Position numbers and translations under genes: made by a program. The notes under the pieces were generated by a model. It had not been told where the DNA came from and did no database searches. It saw only the letters and a program-made list of their open reading frames with translations. From Crossaster papposus (taxonomy: Eukaryota > Echinodermata > Asteroidea > Velatida > Solasteridae), in NCBI GenBank assembly GCA_037893245.1, contig JBAIAA010000028.1:992001-1056000 (forward strand): 64,000 bases of DNA, written 5' to 3'. Below are positions 1 through 10,449 of the stretch, piece after piece (position 1 is the first letter of the stretch; each line of letters begins with the position of its first letter).

Positions 1-38
1 GAATTGTCTGTTATTTTTAAACACTTTTCTCTTCGATT

Positions 39-52
39 ATTAATTAATTAAT
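39..52. repeat. AT-only palindrome in spacer
   Basis: ATTAATTAATTAAT is a perfect 14-bp palindrome. Left-type spacers often carry this form; most right-type spacers have ATTCATTAATTAAT with only a 10-bp palindrome, and some have ATTCATTAAATAATG, where it is broken. No function is shown. Confidence 0.6.
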
Positions 53-99
53 GTTCTTATTGGCACTAAATGATCGCTTCATATACGGGACATCCCCAG

Positions 100-111
100 T
101 AGCACAATCGG
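100..111 (+). promoter_or_regulatory. A box (internal Pol III promoter), copy 1
   Basis: TAGCACAATCGG covers tRNA positions 8-19 and fits the eukaryotic A-box pattern TRGYNNANNNGG. It is kept in nearly all copies. Exceptions I saw include AATAGG in the copy at 16727, CATTCGG in those at 48411 and 50346, and AATTGG in that at 59246. Confidence 0.8.
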
Positions 112-130
112 TTAGCGCGTTGTACTTATA

Positions 131-160
131 GACAGTGACCACACGCGTTGCTGTAGAGAG
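131..160 (+). other. tRNA intron, copy 1
   Basis: Thirty nucleotides separate A37 from A38. The fifth G from the 5' end and the CACGCGTTGCTG core are typical; variants elsewhere carry AAACGTGTTG, CACACGTTG or CGTTACTG cores and GTAGAGAG or GCAGAGAG ends. G at intron position -3 could pair with C32, the anticodon-intron pair known to be needed by the eukaryotic tRNA splicing endonuclease. TGTAG in the intron can also pair with TTATA of the anticodon loop (with two U-G pairs). Length is 30 nt in all copies I checked except those at 59246 and 61378 (31 nt). Confidence 0.8.
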
Positions 161-174
161 ATGCAAAGGTTGTG

Positions 175-185
175 AGTTCGAGCCT
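175..185 (+). promoter_or_regulatory. B box (internal Pol III promoter), copy 1
   Basis: AGTTCGAGCCT covers tRNA positions 52-62 against consensus GGTTCGANNCC. The invariant TTCGA core is present. The 30-nt intron puts A and B boxes about 75 nt apart, within the range TFIIIC tolerates. Confidence 0.8.
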
Positions 186-196
186 CACCTGGGGAA

Positions 197-285
197 TTGA
201 CTGATATTTTTAAACACTTTTCTCTTCGATTATTTATTAATTAATTTTCTTATTTGCACTAAATGATCGCCTCATATACTGGACA
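197..285 (+). repeat. Intergenic spacer of the unit, left type
   Basis: An 89-nt AT-rich spacer holds the trailer with two T-runs, CTCTTCGATTAT, an ATTAATTAAT-type palindrome, a TTATTTGCACTAAATGATCGCCTCATATAC-like tract (variable) and GGACA just before the next tRNA. The CATATAC stretch sits about 7-13 nt upstream of the next gene and is TATA-like, but it lies too close for a normal Pol III TATA box. I see no second gene or conserved reading frame in any spacer. Spacer types define the subfamilies: CTAAATG after TTGCA, TTGAA or TTGGCA on the left; GCAATAAATG and TTAATGGACTA on the right. Confidence 0.7.
207..211 (+). terminator. Pol III terminator, five T, copy 1
   Basis: TTTTT on the non-template strand starts 11 nt after the discriminator base, giving a short 3' trailer for La binding and RNase Z trimming. 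A second run, TTTT in CACTTTTCT, follows about 6 nt later and acts as a likely backup. This left-subfamily arrangement is the rule in the first 21 kb. Confidence 0.75.
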
Positions 286-389
286 TCCCCAGTAGCACAA
301 TCGGTTAGCGCGTTGTACTTATAGACAGTGACCAAACGTGTTGCTGCAGAGAGATGCAAAGGTTGTGAGTTCGAGCCTCACCTGGGGAA
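286..389 (+). tRNA. tRNA-Ile(UAU), left subfamily with AAACGTG/TGCAG intron (copy 2)
   Basis: Exons equal those of copy 1. The intron carries AAACGTGTTGCTGCAGAGAG: two of the changes from copy 1 fit decay of a CpG (ACGCG to ACGTG) and GTAG to GCAG. The GCAG change weakens possible intron pairing with A35. A five-T terminator follows at 400-404. This is one of two main intron types in the first 21 kb. Confidence 0.85.
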
Positions 390-864
390 TTGTCTGATAT
401 TTTTAAACACTTTTCTCTTCGATTATTAATTAATTAATGTTCTTATTTGCACTAAATGGTCGCCTCATATACGGGACATCCCCAGTAGCACAATCGGTTA
501 GCGCGTTGTACTTATAGACAGTGACCAAACGTGTTGCTGCAGAGAGATGCAAAGGTTGTGAGTTCGAGCCTCACCTGGGGAATTGTCTGATATTTTTAAA
601 CACTTTTCTCTTCGATTATTCATTAATTAATTTTCTTATTTGAACTAAATGATCGCCTCATACACGGGACATCCCCAGTAGCACAATCGGTTAGCGCGTT
701 GTACTTATAGACAGTGACCACACGCGTTGCTGCAGAGAGATGCAAAGGTTGTGAGTTCGAGCCTCACCTGGGGAATTGTCTGATATTTTTAAACACTTTT
801 CTCTTCGATTATTCATTAATAATTTTTTTTATTTGCACCAAATGATCGCCTCATATACGGGACA

Positions 865-968
865 TACCCAGTAGCACAATCGGTTACCGCTTTGTACTTA
901 TAGACAGTGACCAAACGTGTTGCTGCAGAGAGATGCAAAGGTTGTGAGTTCGAGCCTCACCTGGGGAA
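865..968 (+). pseudogene. tRNA-Ile(UAU) copy with broken acceptor and D stems (copy 5 class)
   Basis: It starts TACCCAG, so position 2 no longer pairs with G71. The D-stem 3' side reads CCGC and G26 is T, adding a C13-C22 clash to the array-wide A12-C23 mismatch. The anticodon and T arm are intact. The same trio of changes recurs at 2992, 4154, 6864, 10539, 11118, 13048 and 20981, so the damaged form was amplified. A stable tRNA is unlikely. Confidence 0.75.
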
Positions 969-1057
969 TTGTCGGATATTTTTTAACACTTTTCTCTTCG
1001 ATTATTAATTAATTAATGTTCTTATTGGCACTAAATGATCGCTTCATATACGGGATA

Positions 1058-1161
1058 TCCCCAGTAGCACAATCGGTTAGCGCGTTGTAATTATAGACAG
1101 TGACCACACGCGTTGCTGTAGAGAGATGCAAAGGTTGTGGGTTCGAGCCTCACCTGGGGAA
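1058..1161 (+). tRNA. tRNA-Ile(UAU) copy with A32 and consensus-like B box (copy 6)
   Basis: Position 32 is A instead of C, which removes the C32-G(-3) anticodon-intron pair. The same A32 is found at 7057, 11311 and 13241. Only this copy also has G52, making the B box GGTTCGAGCC, the closest to the Pol III consensus that I noticed. The first T-run is only TTT (1172-1174), so termination would rely on TTTT at 1183-1186. Confidence 0.7.
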
Positions 1162-1182
1162 TTGTCTGATATTTGTAAACAC

Positions 1183-1186
1183 TTTT
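1183..1186 (+). terminator. Backup Pol III terminator behind a weak first T-run
   Basis: The trailer reads GATATTTGTAAACACTTTTC. The first run has only three T, so this TTTT is the first run at the usual minimum. Similar loss of the first run follows the copies at 9377, 15561, 19047, 19433 and others. Confidence 0.55.
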
Positions 1187-1250
1187 CTCTTCGATTATTA
1201 ATTAATTAATGTTCTTATTGGCACTAAATGATCGCTTCATATACAGGACA

Positions 1251-1354
1251 TCCCGAGTAGCACAATCGGTTAGCGCGTTGTACTTATAGACAGTGACCAC
1301 ACGCGTTGCTGTAGAGAGATGTAAAGGTTGTGAGTTCGAGCCTCACCGGGGGAA
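1251..1354 (+). pseudogene. tRNA-Ile(UAU) copy with two acceptor mismatches (TCCCGAG class)
   Basis: The acceptor 5' strand TCCCGAG faces CGGGGGA, giving G5-G68 and A6-G67 mismatches side by side. The anticodon stem has TGTAA, a tolerable G-U. The same form sits at 7250, 11504, 13434 and 16920, marking block duplications. Acceptor stability and 5'/3' processing are probably impaired. Confidence 0.75.
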
Positions 1355-1636
1355 TTGTCTGATATTTTTAAACACTTTTCTCTTCGATTATTCATTAATT
1401 AATTTTCTTATTTGAACTAAATGATCGCTTCATATACGGGACATCCCCAGTAGCACAATCGGTTAGCGCGTTGTACTTATAGACAGTGACCACACGCGTT
1501 GCTGTAGAGAGATGCAAAGGTTGTGAGTTCGAGCCTCACCTGGGGAATTGTCTGATATTTTTAAACACTTTTCTCTTCGATTATTAATTAATTAATGCTC
1601 TTATTTGCACTAAATGATCGCCTCATATACTGGACA

Positions 1637-1740
1637 TCCCCAGTAGCACAATCGGTTAGCGCGTTGTACTTATAGACAGTGACCAAACGTGTTGCTGCAG
1701 AGAGAGGCAAAGGTTGTGAGATCGAGCCTCACCTGGGGAA
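1637..1740 (+). pseudogene. tRNA-Ile(UAU) copy with T54 lost (AGGCAA/ATCGAG class)
   Basis: The T loop reads ATCGAGC, so the near-universal T54 is A, damaging both the T54-A58 pair and the B box. Base 39 is G, breaking the pair with A31. It recurs at 8022, 12276, 14206 and 17692, each time preceded by an ATGCTCTTATTTGC spacer. Confidence 0.7.
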
Positions 1741-4700
1741 TTGTCTGATATTTTTAAACACTTTTCTCTTCGATTATTAATTAATTAATGTTCTTATTTG
1801 CACTAAATGATCGCCTCATATACGGGACATCCCCAGTAGCACAATCGGTTAGCGCGTTGTACTTATAGACAGTGACCACACGCGTTGCTGTAGAGAGATG
1901 CAAAGGTTGTGAGTTCGAGCCTCACCTGGGGAATTGTCTGATATTTTTAAACACTTTTCTCTTCGATTATTCATTAATTAATTTTTTTATTTGCACCAAA
2001 TGATCGCCTCATATACGGGACATCCCCAGTAGCACAATCGGTTACCGCTTTGTACTTATAGACAGTGACCAAACGTGTTGCTGCAGAGAGATGCAAAGGT
2101 TGTGAGTTCGAGCCTCACCTGGGGAATTGTCTGATATTTTTAAACACTTTTCTCTTCGATTATTAATTAATTAATGTTCTTATTGGCACTAAATGATCGC
2201 TTCATATACGGGACATCCCCAGTAGCACAATCGGTTAGCGCGTTGTACTTATAGACAGTGACCACACGCTTTGCTGTAGAGAGATGCAAAGGTTGTGAGT
2301 TCGAGCCTCACCTGGGGAATTGTCTGATATTTTTAAACACTTTTCTCTTCGATTATTCATTAATTAATTTTCTTATTTGAACTAAATGATCGCCTCATAC
2401 ACGGGACATCCCCAGTAGCACAATCGGTTAGCGCGTTGTACTTATAGACAGTGACCACACGCGTTGCTGTAGAGAGATGCAAAGGCTGTGAGTTCGAGCC
2501 TCACCTGGGGAATTGTCTGATATTTTTAAACACTTTTCTCTTCGATTATTAATTAATTAATGTTCTTATTTGCACTAAATGATCGCCTCATAATTATATG
2601 GGACATCCCCAGTAGCACAATCGGTTAGCGCGTTGTACTTATAGACAGTGACCAAACGTGTTGCTGCAGAGAGATGCAAAGGTTGTGAGTTCGAGCCTCA
2701 CCTGGGGAATTGTCTGATATTTTTAAACACTTTTCTCTTCGATTATTAATTAATTAATGTTCTTATTTGAACTAAATGATCGCCTCATACACGGGACATC
2801 CCCAGTAGCACAATCGGTTAGCGCGTTGTACTTATAGACAGTGACCACACGCGTTGCTGCAGAGAGATGCAAAGGTTGTGAGTTCGAGCCTCACCTGGGG
2901 AATTGTCTGATATTTTTAAACACTTTTCTCTTCGATTATTCATTAATTAATTTTTTTATTTGCACCAAATGATCGCCTCATATACGGGACATACCCAGTA
3001 GCACAATCGGTTACCGCTTTGTACTTATAGACAGTGACCAAACGTGTTGCTGCAGAGAGATGCAAAGGTTGTGAGTTCGAGCCTCACCTGGGGAATTGTC
3101 TGATATTTTTTAACACTTTTCTCTTCGATTATTAATTAATTAATGTTCTTATTGGCACTAAATGATCGCTTCATATACGGGATATCCCCAGTAGCACAAT
3201 CGGTTAGCGCGTTGTACTTATAGACAGTGACCACACGCGTTGCTGTAGAGAGATGCAAAGGTTGTGAGTTCGAGCCTCACCTGGGGAATTGTCTGATATT
3301 TTTAAACACTTTTCTCTTCGATTATTAATTAATTAATGTTCTTATTGGCACTAAATGATCGCTTCATATACGGGACATCCCCAGTAGCACAATCGGTTAG
3401 CGCGTTGTACTTATAGACAGTGACCACACGCGTTGCTGTAGAGAGATGCAAAGGCTGTGAGTTCGAGCCTCACCTGGGGAATTGTCTGATATTTTTAAAC
3501 ACTTTTCTCTTCGATTATTAATTAATTAATGTTCTTATTTGCACTAAATGATCGCCTCATAATTATATGGGACATCCCCAGTAGCACAATCGGTTAGCGC
3601 GTTGTACTTATAGACAGTGACCAAACGTGTTGCTGCAGAGAGATGCAAAGGTTGTGAGTTCGAGCCTCACCTGGGGAATTGTCTGATATTTTTAAACACT
3701 TTTCTCTTCGATTATTCATTAATTAATTTTCTTATTTGAACTAAATGATCGCCTCATACACGGGACATCCCCAGTAGCACAATCGGTTAGCGCGTTGTAC
3801 TTATAGACAGTGACCACACGCGTTGCTGCAGAGAGATGCAAAGGTTGTGAGTTCGAGCCTCACCTGGGGAATTGTCTGATATTTTTAAACACTTTTCTCT
3901 TCGATTATTCATTAATTAATTTTTTTATTTGCACCAAATGATCGCCTCATATACGGGACATCCCCAGTAGCACAATCGGTTAGCGCGTTGTACTTATAGA
4001 CAGTGACCACACGCGTTGCTGTAGAGAGATGCAAAGGTTGTGAGTTCGAGCCTCACCTGGGGAATTGTCTGATATTTTTAAACACTTTTCTCTTCGATTA
4101 TTAATTAATTAATGTTCTTATTGGCACTAAATGATCGCTTCATATACGGGACATACCCAGTAGCACAATCGGTTACCGCTTTGTACTTATAGACAGTGAC
4201 CAAACGTGTTGCTGCAGAGAGATGCAAAGGTTGTGAGTTCGAGCCTCACCTGGGGAATTGTCTGATATTTTTTAACACTTTTCTCTTCGATTATTAATTA
4301 ATTAATGTTCTTATTGGCACTAAATGATCGCTTCATATACGGGATATCCCCAGTAGCACAATCGGTTAGCGCGTTGTACTTATAGACAGTGACCACACGC
4401 GTTGCTGTAGAGAGATGCAAAGGTTGTGAGTTCGAGCCTCACCTGGGGAATTGTCTGATATTTTTAAACACTTTTCTCTTCGATTATTAATTAATTAATG
4501 TTCTTATTGGCACTAAATGATCGCTTCATATACGGGACATCCCCAGTAGCACAATCGGTTAGCGCGTTGTACTTATAGACAGTGACCACACGCGTTGCTG
4601 TAGAGAGATGCAAAGGCTGTGAGTTCGAGCCTCACCTGGGGAATTGTCTGATATTTTTAAACACTTTTCTCTTCGATTATTAATTAATTAATGTTCTTAT

Positions 4701-7700
4701 TTGCACTAAATGATCGCCTCATAATTATATGGGATATCCCCAGTAGCACAATCGGTTAGCGCGTTGTACTTATAGACAGTGACCAAACGTGTTGCTGCAG
4801 AGAGATGCAAAGGTTGTGAGTTCGAGCCTCACCTGGGGAATTGTCTGATATTTTTAAACACTTTTCTCTTCGATTATTCATTAATTAATGTTCTTATTTG
4901 CCCTAAATGATCGCCTCATACACGGGACATCCCCAGTAGCACAATCGGTTAGCGCGTTGTACTTATAGACAGTGACCACATGCGTTGCTGCAGAGAGATG
5001 CAAAGGTTGTGAGTTCGAACCTCACCTGGGGAATTGTCTGATATTTTTAAAAACTTTTCTCTTCGATTATTCATTAATTAATTTTCTTATTTGCACTAAA
5101 TGATCGCCTCATATACGGGACATCCCCAGTAGCACAATCGGTTAGCGCGTTGTATTTATAGACAGTGACCACACGCGTTGCTGTAGAGAGATGCAAAGGT
5201 TGTGAGTTCGAGCCTCACCTGGGGAATTGTCTGATATTTTTAAACACTTTTCTCTTCGATTATTAATTAATTAATGTTCTTATTGGCACTAAATGATCGC
5301 TTCATATACGGGACATCCCCAGTAGCACAATCGGTTAGCGCGTTGTACTTATAGACAGTGACCACACGCGTTGCTGTAGAGAGATGCAAAGGCTGTGAGT
5401 TCGAGCCTCACCTGGGGAATTGTCTGATATTTTTAAACACTTTTCTCTTCGATTATTAATTAATTAATGTTCTTATTTGCACTAAATGATCGCCTCATAA
5501 TTATATGGGACATCCCCAGTAGCACAATCGGTTAGCGCGTTGTACTTATAGACAGTGACCAAACGTGTTGCTGCAGAGAGATGCAAAGGTTGTGAGTTCG
5601 AGCCTCACCTGGGGAATTGTCTGATATTTTTAAACACTTTTCTCTTCGATTATTCATTAATTAATTTTCTTATTTGAACTAAATGATCGCCTCATACACG
5701 GGACATCCCCAGTAGCACAATCGGTTAGCGCGTTGTACTTATAGACAGTGACCACACGCGTTGCTGCAGAGAGATGCAAAGGTTGTGAGTTCGAGCCTCA
5801 CCTTGGGAATTGTCTGATATTTTTAAACACTTTTCTCTTCGATTATTCATTAATTAATTTTTTTATTTGCACCAAATGATCGCCTCATATACGGGACATC
5901 CCCAGTAGCACAATCGGTTAGCGCGTTGTACTTATAGACAGTGACCACACGCATTGCTGTAGAGAGATGCAAAGGTTGTGAGTTCGAGCCTCACCTGGGG
6001 AATTGTCTGATATTTTTAAACACTTTTCTCTTCGATTATTAATTAATTAATGTTCTTATTGGCACTAAATGATCGCTTCATATACGGGACATCCCCAGTA
6101 GCACAATCGGTTAGCGCGTTGTACTTATAGACAGTGACCACACGCGTTGCTGTAGAGAGATGCAAAGGTTGTGAGTTCGAGCCTCACCTGGGGAATTGAC
6201 TGATATTTTTAAACACTTTTCTCTTCGATTATTTATTAATTAATTTTCTTATTTGCACTAAATGATCGCCTCATATACTGGACATCCCCAGTAGCACAAT
6301 CGGTTAGCGCGTTGTACTTATAGACAGTGACCAAACGTGTTGCTGCAGAGAGATGCAAAGGTTGTGAGTTCGAGCCTCACCTGGGGAATTGTCTGATATT
6401 TTTAAACACTTTTCTCTTCGATTATTAATTAATTAATGTTCTTATTTGCACTAAATGGTCGCCTCATATACGGGACATCCCCAGTAGCACAATCGGTTAG
6501 CGCGTTGTACTTATAGACAGTGACCAAACGTGTTGCTGCAGAGAGATGCAAAGGTTGTGAGTTCGAGCCTCACCTGGGGAATTGTCTGATATTTTTAAAC
6601 ACTTTTCTCTTCGATTATTCATTAATTAATTTTCTTATTTGAACTAAATGATCGCCTCATACACGGGACATCCCCAGTAGCACAATCGGTTAGCGCGTTG
6701 TACTTATAGACAGTGACCACACGCGTTGCTGCAGAGAGATGCAAAGGTTGTGAGTTCGAGCCTCACCTGGGGAATTGTCTGATATTTTTAAACAATTTTC
6801 TCTTCGATTATTCATTAATTATTGTTTTTATTTGCACCAAATGATCGCCTCATATACGGGACATACCCAGTAGCACAATCGGTTACCGCTTTGTACTTAT
6901 AGACAGTGACCAAACGTGTTGCTGCAGAGAGATGCAAAGGTTGTGAGTTCGAGCCTCACCTGGGGAATTGTCGGATATTTTTTAACACTTTTCTCTTCGA
7001 TTATTAATTAATTAATGTTCTTATTGGCACTAAATGATCGCTTCATATACGGGATATCCCCAGTAGCACAATCGGTTAGCGCGTTGTAATTATAGACAGT
7101 GACCACACGCGTTGCTGTAGAGAGATGCAAAGGTTGTGAGTTCGAGCCTCACCTGGGGAATTGTCTGATATTTGTAAACACTTTTCTCTTCGATTATTAA
7201 TTAATTAATGTTCTTATTGGCACTAAATGATCGCTTCATATACAGGACATCCCGAGTAGCACAATCGGTTAGCGCGTTGTACTTATAGACAGTGACCACA
7301 CGCGTTGCTGTAGAGAGATGTAAAGGTTGTGAGTTCGAGCCTCACCGGGGGAATTGTCTGATATTTTTAAACACTTTTCTCTTCGATTATTCATTAATTA
7401 ATTTCCTTATTTGAACTAAATGATCGCTTCATATACGGGACATCCCCAGTAGCACAATCGGTTAGCGCGTTGTACTTATAGACAGTGACCACACGCGTTG
7501 CTGTAGAGAGATGCAAAGGTTGTGAGTTCGAGCCTCACCTGGGGAATTGTCTGATATTTTTAAACACTTTTCTCTTCGATTATTAATTAATTAATGTTCT
7601 TATTTGCACTAAATGATCGCCTCATATGTGGGACATCCCCAGTAGCACAATCGGTTAGCGCGTTGTACTTATAGACAGTGACCAAACGTGTTGCTGCAGA

Positions 7701-9762
7701 GAGATGCAAAGGTTGTGAGTTCGAGCCTCACCTGGGGAATTGTCTGATATTTTTAAACACTTTTCTCTTCGATTATTCATTAATTAATTTTCTTATTTGA
7801 ACTAAATGATCGCCTCATACATGGGACATCCCCAGTAGCACAATCGGTTAGCGCGTTGTACTTATAGACAGTGACCACACGCGTTGCTGTAGAGAGATGC
7901 AAAGGTTGTGAGTTCGAGCCTCACCTGGGGAATTGTCTGATATTTTTAAACACTTTTCTCTTCGATTATTAATTAATTAATGCTCTTATTTGCACTAAAT
8001 GATCGCCTCATATACTGGACATCCCCAGTAGCACAATCGGTTAGCGCGTTGTACTTATAGACAGTGACCAAACGTGTTGCTGCAGAGAGAGGCAAAGGTT
8101 GTGAGATCGAGCCTCACCTGGGGAATTGTCTGATATTTTTAAACACTTTTCTCTTCGATTATTAATTAATTAATGTTCTTATTTGCACTAAATGATCGCC
8201 TCATATATGGGACATCCCCAGTAGCACAATCGGTTAGCGCGTTGTACTTATAGACAGTGACCAAACGTGTTGCTGCAGAGAGATGCAAAGGTTGTGAGTT
8301 CGAGCCTCACCTGGGGAATTGTCTGATATTTTTTAACACTTTTCTCTTCGATTATTAATTAATTAATGTTCTTATTGGCACTAAATGATCGCTTCATATA
8401 CGGGATATCCCCAGTAGCACAATCGGTTAGCGCGTTGTACTTATAGACAGTGACCACACGCGTTGCTGTAGAGTGATGCAAAGGTTGTGAGTTCGAGCCT
8501 CACCTGGGGAATTGTCTGATATTTTTAAACACTTTTCTCTTCGATTATTAATTAATTAATGTTCTTATTGGCACTAAATGATCGCTTCATATACGGGACA
8601 TCCCCAGTAGCACAATCGGTTAGCGCGTTGTACTTATAGACAGTGACCACACGCGTTGCTGTAGAGAGATGCAAAGGTTGTGAGTTCGAGCCTCACCTGG
8701 GGAATTGTCTGATATTTTTAAACACTTTTCTCTTCGATTATTAATTAATTAATGTTCTTATTTGCACTAAATGATCGCCTCATAATTATATGGGACATCC
8801 CCAGTAGCACAATCGGTTAGCGCGTTGTACTTATAGACAGTGACCAAACGTGTTGCTGCAGAGAGATGCAAAGGTTGTGAGTTCGAGCCTCACCTGGGGA
8901 ATTGTCTGATATTTTTTAACACTTTTCTCTTCGATTATTCATTAATTAATTTTCTTATTTGAACTAAATGATCGCCTCATACACGGGACATCCCCAGTAG
9001 CACAATCGGTTAGCGCGTTGTACTTATAGACAGTGACCACACGCGTTGCTGCAGAGAGATGCAAAGGTTGTGAGTTCGAGCCTCACCTGGGGAATTGTCT
9101 GATATTTTTAAACACTTTTCTCTTCGATTATTCATTAATTAATTTTTTTATTTGCACCAAATGATCGCCTCATATACGGGACATCCCCAGTAGCACAATC
9201 GGTTAGCGCGTTGTACTTATAGACAGTGACCACACGCGTTGCTGTAGAGAGATGCAAAGGTTGTGAGTTCGAGCCTCACCTGGGGAATTGTCTGATATTT
9301 TTAAACACTTTTCTCTTCGATTATTAATTAATTAATGTTCTTATTGGCACTAAATGATCGCTTCATATACGGGACATCCCCAGTAGCACAATCGGTTAGC
9401 GCGTTGTACTTATAGACAGTGACCACACGCGTTGCTGTAGAGAGATGCAAAGGTTGTGAGTTCGAGCCTCACCTGGGGAATTGTCTGATATTGTTAAACA
9501 CTTTTCTCTTCGATTATTAATTAATTAATGTTCTTATTTGCACTAAATGATCGCCTCATATACGGGACATCCCCAGTAGCACAATCGGTTAGCGCGTTGT
9601 ACTTATAGACAGTGACCAAACGTGTTGCTGCAGAGAGATGCAAAGGTTGTGAGTTCGAGCCTCAACTGGGGAATTGTCTGATATTTTTAAACACTTTTCT
9701 CTTTGATTATTAATTAATTAATGTTCTTATTTGCACTAAATGATCGCCTCATATATGGGACA

Positions 9763-9866
9763 TCCCCAGTAGCACAATCGGTTAGCGCGTTGTACTTATA
9801 GACAGTGACCACACGCGTTGCTGTAGAGAGATGCAAAGGTTGTGAGTTGGAGCCTCACCTGGGGAA
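9763..9866 (+). pseudogene. tRNA-Ile(UAU) copy with C56 changed to G
   Basis: The T loop reads TTGGAGC. C56 makes the tertiary G19-C56 pair and is the most critical B-box base for TFIIIC binding, so both transcription and folding should suffer. The same change is in the copy at 16144. Confidence 0.7.
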
Positions 9867-10345
9867 TTGTCTGATATTTTTAAACACTTTTCTCTTCGAT
9901 TATTAATTAATTAATGTTCTTATTTGCACTAAATGATCGCCTCATAATTATATGGGACATCCCCAGTAGCACAATCGGTTAGCGCTTTGTACTTATAGAC
10001 AGTGACCAAACGTGTTGCTGCAGAGAGATGCAAAGGTTGTGAGTTCGAGCCTCACCTGGGGAATTGTCGGATATTTTTTAACACTTTTCTCTTCGATTAT
10101 TCATTAATTAATTTTCTTATTTGAACTAAATGATCGCCTCATACACGGGACATCCCCAGTAGCACAATCGGTTAGCGCGTTGTACTTATAGACAGTGACC
10201 AAACGTGTTGCTGCAGAGAGATGCAAAGGTTGTGAGTTCGAGCCTCAACTGGGGAATTGTCTGATATTTTTAAACACTTTTCTCTTCGATTATTCATTAA
10301 TTAATTTTCTTATTTGAACTAAATGATCGCCTCATACACGGGACA

Positions 10346-10449
10346 TCCCCAGTAGCACAATCGGTTAGCGCGTTGTACTTAAAGACAGTGACCACACGCG
10401 TTGCTGCAGAGAGATGCAAAGGTTGTGAGTTCGAGCCTCACCTGGGGAA
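10346..10449 (+). tRNA. Anticodon variant TAA in a tRNA-Ile body (copy 54)
   Basis: The anticodon at 10380-10382 reads TAA in place of TAT (T36 to A); the nominal decoding would be UUA leucine. Acceptor, T arm, intron and first T-run are otherwise intact. The neighbouring duplicate 579 bp downstream (10925) still has TAT, so the change arose after the 3-unit duplication. If it were transcribed and charged with isoleucine it would mistranslate UUA; whether IleRS would accept it is doubtful because U36 is an isoleucine identity element. Confidence 0.65.

Larger units (their letters stand above)
93..196 (+). tRNA. tRNA-Ile(UAU) with 30-nt intron, reference copy 1
   Basis: Role: would decode AUA isoleucine codons in the cytosol. 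Layout seen: acceptor TCCCCAG 93-99 pairs fully with CTGGGGA 189-195; A196 is the discriminator. D arm GCAC 102-105, loop AATCGGTTA, GCGC 115-118. Anticodon stem TTGTA 120-124 pairs with TGCAA 162-166 (one U-G). Loop is C32 T33, anticodon TAT 127-129, A37, then intron 131-160 and A38. Variable loop AGGTT; T arm GTGAG, TTCGAGC, CTCAC 172-188. The spliced RNA would be 74 nt before CCA. CCA is not encoded, as usual in eukaryotes. The intron after position 37 and the exon sequence fit metazoan tRNA-Ile(UAU). Odd points: the D-stem pair 12-23 is A-C, and the end pair is U1-A72 rather than the usual G1-C72. Whether it is charged or used is not shown by sequence. Confidence 0.88.
1..6002 (+). repeat. 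Array block 1: tRNA copies 1-31
   Basis: First bases of the 104-nt tRNA bodies: 93, 286, 479, 672, 865, 1058, 1251, 1444, 1637, 1830, 2023, 2216, 2409, 2606, 2799, 2992, 3185, 3378, 3575, 3768, 3961, 4154, 4347, 4540, 4737, 4930, 5123, 5316, 5513, 5706, 5899. All have anticodon TAT. Copies at 865, 2992 and 4154 start TACCCAG and have D-stem CCGC, so both stems are damaged; 2023 has only the D-stem change. 1251 starts TCCCGAG. 1637 has AGGCAA and ATCGAG changes. 5706 has CTTGGGA in the acceptor. Copies 14, 19, 25 and 29 (2606, 3575, 4737, 5513) are preceded by the longer ATAATTATATG spacer and recur in phase, showing a 5-6 unit sub-period (969, 1162 and 776 bp apart). Confidence 0.9.

Noticed and set aside
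80-92. CATATAC tract before each tRNA as a TATA box
   Set aside because: It lies only about 7-13 nt before the gene, too near for TBP placement, and its conservation may reflect array homogenisation alone. GGGACATCCC across the 5' end is likewise a chance short inverted repeat.
93-196. Mitochondrial or bacterial tRNA
   Set aside because: The intron after position 37, the A and B boxes, and T-run terminators are nuclear Pol III features, and an AUA-reading bacterial tRNA would have a CAU anticodon modified to lysidine.
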